DNA of 64,000 nucleotides. It comes from Oscillospiraceae bacterium. Its GTDB lineage: Bacteria > Bacillota > Clostridia > Oscillospirales > Ruminococcaceae. A model generated the notes under the pieces. That model ran no database searches, was not told the DNA's origin, and saw nothing but the letters and a program-made list of their open reading frames with translations. The translations under genes and the position numbers were made by a program. The stretch covers positions 181,457 to 245,456 of the forward strand of contig JAAWRH010000001.1 in assembly GCA_022800935.1 (NCBI GenBank). The letters run 5' to 3'. Positions 58,140-64,000 of the stretch are shown here, piece by piece. The first letter of the stretch is position 1; each line of letters begins with the position of its first letter.

Positions 58140-59474
58140 TCAGACGATGATGTTGCGGTCATGGACGAATTCCTTGTACAGCGGCAGATAGACCTCCGCG
58201 TCCCGGACCGCGCAGCCCGGCGTGCTTCCGTTTCGCATGATCATGGAGCACATTCCGCAGGCTATGCACACCTTGGAGGGATCGACCCTGCCGGAAACCG
58301 CGTCCCTGGCGAAGTCCGGATAAGCAAAGGTCATACGGCCCACCCCCACCAGGGAGCAGAGCCCCTCCTCAATCAGCCCCGCCCCGATGTTGGGCAGGAA
58401 CTCCCGCAGGTAGGAGGTGCCGGAGCAGATGATCCTCACCTCCGGATGGGCCTTTTGCAGCTCTCCCGTAAAGTGGAGCATCCGTCCCACCCCCTTGAGG
58501 GGGTGCTCGTCGGGGACATAGGGGCCGCCGTCAAAGGGGCGGTTGACATGGGGGTTGAAATAGGGGTTGCCCATGGTCACGTCCACCAGGTCGATTCCCT
58601 CAGCGGCCAGCATGCCGATAATCTTCCCCGCCTCGGTCATATCCGGCTCCAGCCCCCCCTCCGGGGTCACGCCAAAGCCATAGGGATAGTGGAAACCGTC
58701 GTAGGCGTTAAAGCGGGAGGTGATGATAAAGTCCGGGCTGACCGCGGTCTTCACCTTGCGGACGCAGTCCATGAGAAACCGGGTCCGGTTTTCAAAGGAG
58801 CCGCCGAAATCGCCGGGCCGGTTGTAGGCGGAGAGCAGCTCGCAGTTGAGGTAACGGTGGCAGCACTTGATATCCACGCCGTCAAAGCCCACCTCCTGGG
58901 CCAGCAGGGCGGAGCGGACCATCAGCTCCTCCAGCTCCCGCAGGTGTTCGTCGGTGATGATGTGGTCCGGGGAGAGGGGGGTATCCTTTTCAAAGATGGG
59001 GTTGTTGTAGGCGATAATGGGCTCCGGCTTTCCGTGGGGCTTGGAATAGCGGCCGGAATGGGTAGCCTGCATGATGACGACGGGCTCAAAGCCGTTCTTC
59101 TCCCGGCAGGTCTCCTTAATCATGCGGACGATGGCGCGGAAATCCTCCTTGTTTTGCTCGGTCAGCCAGAGCTGACGGGGGTTGGCGCGCCCCTCCTCGG
59201 CGATGGCGACAGCCTCAAACCAGACCAGGCCGGGGCCTCCCTCCGCAAAGCGGCGGTAGCGGCGGATAGTCAGCTCTCCGGGGGAACCGGAGGGGGTTCC
59301 GTCGCAGCCCTCCATAGGCTGATAGGCAATCCGGTTGGGAACCGTCTTACCGTGGACGGTTATGGGAGAGGCCAAAACAGAGGTATCCTGGCGGGAAGGG
59401 AGGGAATATCCCTGTTCGGCCAGTGTATCGGTGAGCTGGGAAAGGGATTTATAGTGGAACTTTTCAAAGGCCAT
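58140..59474 (-). CDS. NADH:flavin oxidoreductase/OYE family, with C-terminal Fe-S motif
   Basis: A 444-residue FMN-dependent TIM-barrel enzyme like the N-terminal part of 2,4-dienoyl-CoA reductase. The Q-A-T-H-S-G-R and G-F-D-G-V-D-I-K-x-C-H motifs are present and the end carries C-I-A-C-G-M-C plus a later Cys, the 4Fe-4S binding set. The usual C-terminal FAD/NAD(P) domains (~200 residues) are missing, so electrons must come from another protein. The ATG at 59474 follows AAGGAGG. It is the first gene of a three-gene operon. Confidence 0.85.
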   Translation of the reverse strand: MAFEKFHYKSLSQLTDTLAEQGYSLPSRQDTSVLASPITVHGKTVPNRIAYQPMEGCDGTPSGSPGELTIRRYRRFAEGGPGLVWFEAVAIAEEGRANPRQLWLTEQNKEDFRAIVRMIKETCREKNGFEPVVIMQATHSGRYSKPHGKPEPIIAYNNPIFEKDTPLSPDHIITDEHLRELEELMVRSALLAQEVGFDGVDIKCCHRYLNCELLSAYNRPGDFGGSFENRTRFLMDCVRKVKTAVSPDFIITSRFNAYDGFHYPYGFGVTPEGGLEPDMTEAGKIIGMLAAEGIDLVDVTMGNPYFNPHVNRPFDGGPYVPDEHPLKGVGRMLHFTGELQKAHPEVRIICSGTSYLREFLPNIGAGLIEEGLCSLVGVGRMTFAYPDFARDAVSGRVDPSKVCIACGMCSMIMRNGSTPGCAVRDAEVYLPLYKEFVHDRNIIV

Positions 59475-59523
59475 GTCTTTTTTCCTCCTTGTCTGACGGG
59501 ACAATCAATCTACTATGCTCTAT

Positions 59524-59552
59524 ATTTTACCATAAAAGCGGGAGCTCGACAA
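59524..59552 (-). promoter_or_regulatory. Promoter of the OYE-SDR-propeller operon
   Basis: On the minus strand TTGTCG (59552-59547) and TAAAAT (59529-59524) are separated by 17 bases. Confidence 0.65.
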
Positions 59553-59582
59553 TAAGTGTTTTGTATAAACCGGCGGAATTGC

Positions 59583-59620
59583 AAAAACGCCTGGCCGGAA
59601 TGCCCGGTCAGGCGTTTTTT
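59583..59620. terminator. Bidirectional terminator
   Basis: AAAACGCCTG...CAGGCGTTTT stem with an inner CCGG pair is flanked by A and T tracts, so it works on both strands; it ends the unknown protein gene (stop at 59619). Confidence 0.85.
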
Positions 59621-60212
59621 ATGGAACCAGCCCCTCCGCGGGACGGTGTATCATCCAGCACTCCTCAAAGTCCAGGTCTGTCAGCGCCTTCTGGTAGGCG
59701 CGTATCAGGTGAAGCCGCAGCGCGTCATCCCTGGTCAGCTCGTCCATATACTGCTCCCACCGGTATCGCAGGCCCTTGCGCTTCCTCAGATAGGACAAAT
59801 GGGATATCTCGGTCTGGAGCATAAAGAAGTGTACAAAAAACTCCCCCTCCTGCTTGGTAAAAAACGGGGCGGCATAGATGACCTCCAGCTGGGGGTCATC
59901 CTCAAAAAAGCGAACGCGTCCGGCAAGCTCAAAGTCGTACCTGGCGGGGTCAAAGGAAATCAAAGCGTTTTTTGCCACCTCCTTGGCAATGTCTTTCAGC
60001 TTGGCAGAGCCGTGGACGGCGGCGATGAAGTCCTCCCACGGCAGCGCCGACTCCGCGCTCCATATCTCATACAGCGCCAGCTGGCACCGGTAGGCCAGAT
60101 AATCGGAATAAAGGGAAACCGACTGGGGATTGTGGGCGGTCAGCATTCTGGTCATGCGCTTCAGATTCATTAGCTGGACCAAGGTCCTTAATTTATCTGC
60201 CTTCCAACGCAT
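59619..60212 (-). CDS. Conserved-looking hypothetical protein
   Basis: A 197-residue soluble protein rich in aromatic, Arg and Leu residues. No signal peptide, membrane segment, Cys cluster or nucleotide motif is seen. The ATG at 60212 follows GAGGGGGG; an in-frame start at 60293 has no ribosome site. It is monocistronic, preceded by an AT-rich promoter region and ended by a strong terminator. Its features (K-R-M-T-R-M-L start, alternating helices) suggest an all-alpha fold. I do not recognise the family. Confidence 0.7.
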   Translation of the reverse strand: MRWKADKLRTLVQLMNLKRMTRMLTAHNPQSVSLYSDYLAYRCQLALYEIWSAESALPWEDFIAAVHGSAKLKDIAKEVAKNALISFDPARYDFELAGRVRFFEDDPQLEVIYAAPFFTKQEGEFFVHFFMLQTEISHLSYLRKRKGLRYRWEQYMDELTRDDALRLHLIRAYQKALTDLDFEECWMIHRPAEGLVP

Positions 60213-60442
60213 TTTAACCCCCCTCTCTCGATAACGGACAAAAATTTGCGTCACTGGAAAACGGACAGCAGAAAAGCCAGCGGGGATTGTCATACGCGAA
60301 AGTGAACAGAAAGGGCAATATCGTTTTGTTCCATGATTGCAGATTTATTTCGATTTCTTGCGGAGCACCGGGAAGAAAACTTGATTTTTTGCTTAAATAC
60401 TAAAAAATTCGCATAAAACACTATTCTTATTTTTACAATTTA

Positions 60443-60471
60443 AGTATACTACACTGTTTCCAAAAGCACAA
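60443..60471 (-). promoter_or_regulatory. Promoter in the AT-rich gap, probably for the hypothetical gene
   Basis: On the minus strand TTGTGC (60471-60466) and TATACT (60448-60443) are separated by 17 bases, about 230 bases upstream of the start at 60212. The leader between is AT-rich and contains no further recognised element. Confidence 0.55.
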
Positions 60472-60545
60472 TATTGAATTTCCAGAAAAAGCCATTCTTT
60501 TTTTGTGGAAAAACCACGAAACTTTAACCGGCCACACACATATAT

Positions 60546-61913
60546 TCAATATTGCCGTCTAAAACCAAGGAGCTTTTCCCTGCGCTTTTTCTGCGGCGCG
60601 GGGGGATTTTTTATCTGCCCGGACAGCAGCACAAGGGCGGCCAGGTTGGGCAGAATCATGCAGCAGTTGAGAAGGTCGGAAATTTTCCACACCAAGGACA
60701 TCTTCACCATCGACCCGGCCACTGTCCCCACCAGGTAGAATATCAGGTACCGGCGCTGCCACCTTTGATTCTTTTCCCGGTCCGAGCCCGCCAGGTATTC
60801 CACCGCCTGGCTGCCATACACCCACCAGCTCACCAGGGCGGCGGCGGCGAATACCGCCAGAGAAAGGGAGACGAACCACTCCCCGCCCGTTCCAAACCAG
60901 CGTGAAAAAGCCTCGGAGGTCCACTCCACGTCCTCCAGCCCCCCAAAAAGTCCCTCCGGCGCGGCCAGCAGGAGCACAAGGGCGGTTGTGGTACAGCCGA
61001 TGACGGTATCCCAGAATACCTCCAGCATTCCCCAAAGCCCCTGTTCCTGGGGGGTTTTGCAGTCCGCGCCACCGTGGGCGATGGGGGCGCTGCCCATTCC
61101 GGCCTCGTGGGAGAACACCCCCCGCGCAAGGCCGTACCGCATGGCCCGCATCAGGGTAAGGCCCAGCAGGCCGGAGGCGGCGGGGCGTATTCCAAAGGCG
61201 CTTCGCCATATCTCCGCCAGCACCATGGGAATGTCCCGATAGCAGCACACAATAACCCACAGGCACCCTGCCAGATATCCCACGGAGATAACCGGCATGA
61301 CAATCCCCATGACCTTTCCCACCCGTTTCATGCCCCCGTTGGATACCGCCAGACAGAACAGGGCCATCACCAAACCCACCAGCCACACCGGAAGGGGAAA
61401 TGCGGCATGAATCGCCCCGGCGGCGGCGTTGACCTGGGTCAGATTGCCGGTTCCCACGGCGCTGACGGCGCAGAGCAGGGCAAATGCCTTCGCCATATGC
61501 TTCCACTTCAGGCCGTCCTCCATATAATACATGGGCCCGCCCCGGAACTCGCCGCCGCTGTTCCTGCGCCGGTAGAGGATACCCAGAACGATCTCCGCAT
61601 ACTTGACAGCCATGCCGAACAATGCCCCGATGACCATCCACAGCACCGCGCCGGGGCCCCCGGCGGCCAGGGCGGCGGCCACCCCCACGATATTCCCGGT
61701 GCCCATGGTACCGGCCAGGGAGGTTGCGGCGGCTTCAAAGGCGGAAACACCCTTTTTCTGTTCCCCCTTTGGGGCGGAAAAGCCTCCTATGGTGCGGCGG
61801 AACACCTCCTTCAGGTGGAGCAGGGGATAAAATTTCATCCGCGCGGTAAACCAAACACCTGCCATCAGCAGCAGGACCAGGACAGTGCATTCAAAGACGC
61901 CTGGAATATCCAT
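60546..61913 (-). CDS. AGCS family sodium:alanine/glycine symporter
   Basis: A 455-residue Na+-coupled amino-acid carrier with about ten hydrophobic segments. The family signature around G-G-P-M-Y-Y-M (after E-F-R-G) and the G-T-G-N-I-V-G-V-A-A-A-L motif for Na+ binding are intact. It imports alanine or glycine. The ATG at 61913 follows GGGAGGG. It is transcribed divergently from a LytTR/GHKL pair; three direct repeats lie in between, so that pair probably controls it. Confidence 0.92.
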   Translation of the reverse strand: MDIPGVFECTVLVLLLMAGVWFTARMKFYPLLHLKEVFRRTIGGFSAPKGEQKKGVSAFEAAATSLAGTMGTGNIVGVAAALAAGGPGAVLWMVIGALFGMAVKYAEIVLGILYRRRNSGGEFRGGPMYYMEDGLKWKHMAKAFALLCAVSAVGTGNLTQVNAAAGAIHAAFPLPVWLVGLVMALFCLAVSNGGMKRVGKVMGIVMPVISVGYLAGCLWVIVCCYRDIPMVLAEIWRSAFGIRPAASGLLGLTLMRAMRYGLARGVFSHEAGMGSAPIAHGGADCKTPQEQGLWGMLEVFWDTVIGCTTTALVLLLAAPEGLFGGLEDVEWTSEAFSRWFGTGGEWFVSLSLAVFAAAALVSWWVYGSQAVEYLAGSDREKNQRWQRRYLIFYLVGTVAGSMVKMSLVWKISDLLNCCMILPNLAALVLLSGQIKNPPAPQKKRREKLLGFRRQY

Positions 61914-62029
61914 AGGGCAAAGCCCTCCCTTCTGCCAAAGGATATGCAAGGGAGGATGTTTGTATGTCACAGCGACGGGAGTCTGAAAGGATAACCGACT
62001 ACTATACGAGAATATCTGACCTAGTATAA

Positions 62030-62105
62030 CACATTTTTACGGCCTATTCTCAGTTAAAAATCACATTTTTACATCAAAAAGCACAAGTAAAAAACATATT
62101 TTTAC
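62030..62105. repeat. Three direct repeats (CA-T/C-ATTTTTAC type) spaced 32-33 bp
   Basis: CACATTTTTAC occurs at 62030-62040 and 62062-62072, and CATATTTTTAC at 62095-62105, each start 32-33 bases apart, or about three helical turns. The first overlaps the predicted agcS promoter region (TATACT at 62028-62023 on the minus strand). They are candidate binding sites for the adjacent LytTR regulator. Confidence 0.6.
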
Positions 62106-62188
62106 GTAAAATTTCAGTCAAAAAATCACACTTTTCTAAAAAACCTTCTCAAAATCTGCCATACACACCCATCCCCCAAAAGTGGCGG

Positions 62189-62218
62189 TTGACATTCTCT
62201 CTCCCTGGACTTTATAAT
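62189..62218 (+). promoter_or_regulatory. Sigma-A promoter of the LytTR/GHKL operon
   Basis: TTGACA (62189-62194) and TATAAT (62213-62218) are separated by 18 bases. The ATG follows at 62248, so the leader is very short. Confidence 0.82.
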
Positions 62219-62247
62219 GGAAACGGAAAAGGGCGGTGAAAAAAAGA

Positions 62248-62946
62248 ATGAATTACAAAATCGCGGTCTGCGACGACTCCGGCGCGGACCGGCAGTATAT
62301 CGCCTCTCTCGTACAGCAATGGGCCGGGGAACGGGGATACAGCATAGCGCTCTCCCCCTTCCCCTCCGCCGAAAGCTTTTTGTTCTGCTACGCCGAGCAG
62401 AAGGACTATGACATCCTGCTGCTGGACATCGAAATGGGCGATATGGACGGCGTGACCATGGCAAAGCACCTGCGGAAGGACAACGACACGGTCCAGATTG
62501 TGTTCATCACCGGCTACTCCGACTACATCGCCGAGGGCTACGAGGTGGCCGCCCTCCATTACCTGATGAAGCCGGTCAATCCGGAAAAGCTGTTTGACGT
62601 TTTAAACCGAGCCGTCGAAAAGCTCTCTAAAAACGAAAGGGTCCTGACCCTGGAATCCGGCGGCGAAATGGTCCGCCTCCCTGTCTATCAGATTCGGTAC
62701 GCCGAGGTTTCCGGCAACTATGTCACCATCCACGCCGCCGCCGACTATACCGTCAAAATGACCTTGGGGGAGCTGGAAAAGGAGCTTGACGAACGGTTCT
62801 ACCGGGCGGGCCGTTCCGCAATCGTCAACCTGACCCAGATCAGCCGGGTGACAAAGGCGGAAATCAGACTGGGAGACGGCACCCTGATTCCTCTCCCCAG
62901 GGGAGCCTATGAGGGGGTCAACCGGGCCATTATCAACATGAGGTGA
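62248..62946 (+). CDS. LytTR-family response regulator
   Basis: A 232-residue regulator. The receiver (~1-120) has D9-D10, phospho-acceptor D60 in L-L-L-D-I-E-M-G and the Lys of L-M-K-P-V; the C-terminal LytTR domain shows F-Y-R-A-G-R-S-A-I-V-N-L and a final P-L-P-R-G-A. GGCGGTG precedes the ATG at 62248; a GTG at 62236 is a less likely start. The cognate kinase is 125 bases downstream. The evenly spaced repeats upstream are probable binding sites. Confidence 0.9.
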   Translation: MNYKIAVCDDSGADRQYIASLVQQWAGERGYSIALSPFPSAESFLFCYAEQKDYDILLLDIEMGDMDGVTMAKHLRKDNDTVQIVFITGYSDYIAEGYEVAALHYLMKPVNPEKLFDVLNRAVEKLSKNERVLTLESGGEMVRLPVYQIRYAEVSGNYVTIHAAADYTVKMTLGELEKELDERFYRAGRSAIVNLTQISRVTKAEIRLGDGTLIPLPRGAYEGVNRAIINMR

Positions 62947-62972
62947 TACTTTTTCTTGAAAGAAAAAGTATC
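62945..62972 (+). repeat. Perfect 12-bp inverted repeat between regulator and kinase
   Basis: GATACTTTTTCT (62945-62956) and AGAAAAAGTATC (62961-62972) pair around TGAA, overlapping the regulator's stop codon. There is no following T-run. The element may tune relative expression of the two genes or be a dispersed palindrome. Confidence 0.65.
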
Positions 62973-63071
62973 AAAAAGAACTTTAATACACACCAAACCA
63001 TCAATCATTTAGACTTTTCGCCCGGTAACGAAAGTAAGGTTTTTATTTGGAAATAGTATGAGGTGAAGCGG

Positions 63072-63734
63072 ATGGGATTCTTTTCCAAGAAAATAGACAA
63101 GCAGATCGCCTCCTATCAGCAGGAGCTGATTGAAACCCACTACCGGGAGGTTGACAACATGTACCGGCAGATGCGGGGCTGGCGGCACGATTACCGCAAC
63201 CACATCCAGACCATGAAGGCCTACGCCGCCGCAGAGGACTGGGATTCCATCCGGCGCTATCTGGACCTGCTGGACCAGGACCTGACCACGGTTGACACCA
63301 CCATCAAGACAGGCAACCCCATGACCGACGCAATTTTAAACTCCAAAATCTCCCTGGCCAAGTCCAAGAACATCAAGGTGGTGGCGGACGCCCACATCCC
63401 GGTCAAGCTGAAGTCGTCGGAGATTGACCTGTGCTGCATCATCGGCAATCTGTTCGACAACGCCATCGAGGCCAGCCTAAAGCTGCCGGAGGACCAGCGG
63501 ATTATCCGGGTGTACATGGACATGAAGAACACCCAGCTTTACATCTCCTTTACCAACCTCACCGCCGGGAAGAAGCTGAAAAAGGAAGGAAAGCGCTTTC
63601 GCAGCACCAAAGGGGAGGGACACGGCTTTGGACTTGTGCGGATTGACGCCATTGTGGAGCGGCTGGAGGGATACATCAGCCGCAACAGCGAGGACGGGGC
63701 CTTTACTACAGAGATTCTGCTGCCGCAGACATAA
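63072..63734 (+). CDS. Soluble GHKL-type sensor histidine kinase
   Basis: A 220-residue kinase without membrane segments. The H-box is R-H39-D-Y-R-N-H, followed by the GHKL ATPase with N-box G-N-L-F-D-N-A-I-E-A and G-box G-H-G-F-G-L-V-R. Typical partners have 5-6 N-terminal helices; here the sensor part is missing and replaced by a short coiled coil, so the signal must be cytoplasmic or passed by another protein, possibly the AGCS transporter. GAGGTGA precedes the ATG at 63072. A terminator follows. Confidence 0.88.
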   Translation: MGFFSKKIDKQIASYQQELIETHYREVDNMYRQMRGWRHDYRNHIQTMKAYAAAEDWDSIRRYLDLLDQDLTTVDTTIKTGNPMTDAILNSKISLAKSKNIKVVADAHIPVKLKSSEIDLCCIIGNLFDNAIEASLKLPEDQRIIRVYMDMKNTQLYISFTNLTAGKKLKKEGKRFRSTKGEGHGFGLVRIDAIVERLEGYISRNSEDGAFTTEILLPQT

Positions 63735-63767
63735 CCCCTGACAATTCATCCCCCAAAAACAACAATT

Positions 63768-63798
63768 CGTCCCCAGAATCGTCTGGGGGCGTTTTTTT
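63768..63798 (+). terminator. Rho-independent terminator
   Basis: CGTCCCCAGA (63768-63777) pairs with TCTGGGGGCG around a short loop and is followed by seven T. It ends the two-component operon. Confidence 0.92.
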
Positions 63799-63903
63799 GT
63801 GATATGATATCGTCAGGACGAAAGGACGGTGGTTTTCATGGCGTCCGCGGAAAATAGGGCGAGCCGGAAAGCAAAAAAAGCGCCTCCTGTTTGCAAGAGA
63901 CGC

Positions 63904-64000
63904 GAGAGTGTAAAATAAAGTGTGTAAGTAGTCTGAGGGACAGCTTATGCACTTTATTTTTATGCAAGAGTGCAGTAGACTAAGGAAGAGATAAGAAAGG
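63904..64000 (+). mobile_element. Probable left end of an insertion sequence (IS256-like), truncated by the window
   Basis: GAGTGTAAAATAAAGTGTGTAAG near 63906 has the composition of IS256-family ends, and its TAAAATAAAGT core recurs inverted as ACTTTATTTTTA at 63951-63962. An AGAAAGG site at the window edge would fit a transposase start just beyond. No coding sequence is visible. Confidence 0.35.

Noticed and set aside
63838..63918. 26-codon ORF after the last terminator
   Set aside because: Very basic composition, no clean ribosome site, and it runs into the putative IS end.
1..64000. CRISPR arrays, rRNA, tRNA or prophage structural genes
   Set aside because: No regularly spaced 20-40 bp repeats, rRNA-like blocks, cloverleaf with CCA-type ends or phage proteins were recognised on reading both strands; this is a manual check, not a tRNAscan or CRISPR search.

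Overview
The window is GC-rich (roughly 58-60% by eye) apart from a few AT-rich islands. It reads as the chromosome of a spore-forming, anaerobic gut Clostridium, most likely in Oscillospiraceae (Oscillibacter/Flavonifractor-like). The reasons are canonical AGGAGG ribosome sites, sigma-A promoters with 17-18 bp spacers, a GerW/YtfJ spore protein, an isolated Spo0A DNA-binding domain, an scpA-scpB-DUF2953-gerW-dacF-rluB gene order, LytTR/GHKL two-component systems and a DUF512 radical SAM protein. No rRNA, tRNA or CRISPR array was recognised.

Layout. 1-1.6 kb: 3' part of a sugar-type solute-binding lipoprotein. 1.7-6.2 kb: minus-strand small membrane protein, ABC ATPase, ABC permease and zinc-ribbon protein, next to a GHKL sensor kinase/LytTR regulator pair. 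6.2-7.1 kb: DegV. 7.3-10 kb: large glycoside hydrolase-like protein. 10-10.8 kb: AT-rich RelB/YafQ toxin-antitoxin pair, then a candidate free-standing structured RNA with its own promoter and terminator. 10.8-12.7 kb: MFS efflux pump behind an attenuator with a 20-residue leader peptide, followed by an IS5-type transposase fragment. 12.8-19.8 kb: alpha/beta hydrolase, DUF1508 protein, M20 amidohydrolase, pheA, AEC permease, EEP-family hydrolase and YfcE phosphodiesterase. 19.9-26.2 kb: a 1897-residue DUF4011/DUF3320-type helicase relative whose Walker A and B motifs are degenerate, then a SLOG-fold protein.

26.3-34.5 kb is a complete hexuronate catabolic locus: uxaC and a LacI-type regulator on the minus strand, uxaB, uxaA, an Eda-VOC fusion aldolase and kdgK on the plus strand. 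It would convert glucuronate/galacturonate to pyruvate and glyceraldehyde-3-phosphate. The lipoprotein at the left end, the glycoside hydrolase, and the beta-propeller/SDR/OYE operon at 55-59 kb fit a plant- or mucin-polysaccharide lifestyle.

34.7-44.2 kb: MacB-like ABC exporter; TPP-riboswitch-controlled thiM with a HAD phosphatase; orphan Spo0A-C protein; and a three-gene biotin-dependent carboxyltransferase set resembling transcarboxylase (12S, 1.3S and 5S equivalents). 44.2-55.2 kb: housekeeping and sporulation genes on the minus strand (rluB, dacF, gerW, DUF2953, scpB, scpA, M50 protease, rpmB, plsY, der, DUF512, rpmF, yceD). 55.3-63.8 kb: beta-propeller protein, SDR, OYE-family oxidoreductase, an unknown protein, an AGCS amino-acid symporter, and a divergent LytTR/GHKL pair separated from it by three evenly spaced direct repeats. 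The last ~100 bases look like the left end of an insertion sequence.

The best candidates for something undescribed are the structured RNA at 10.57-10.72 kb, the leader-peptide attenuator at 12.4-12.7 kb, and the degenerate giant helicase plus SLOG protein at 20-26 kb.
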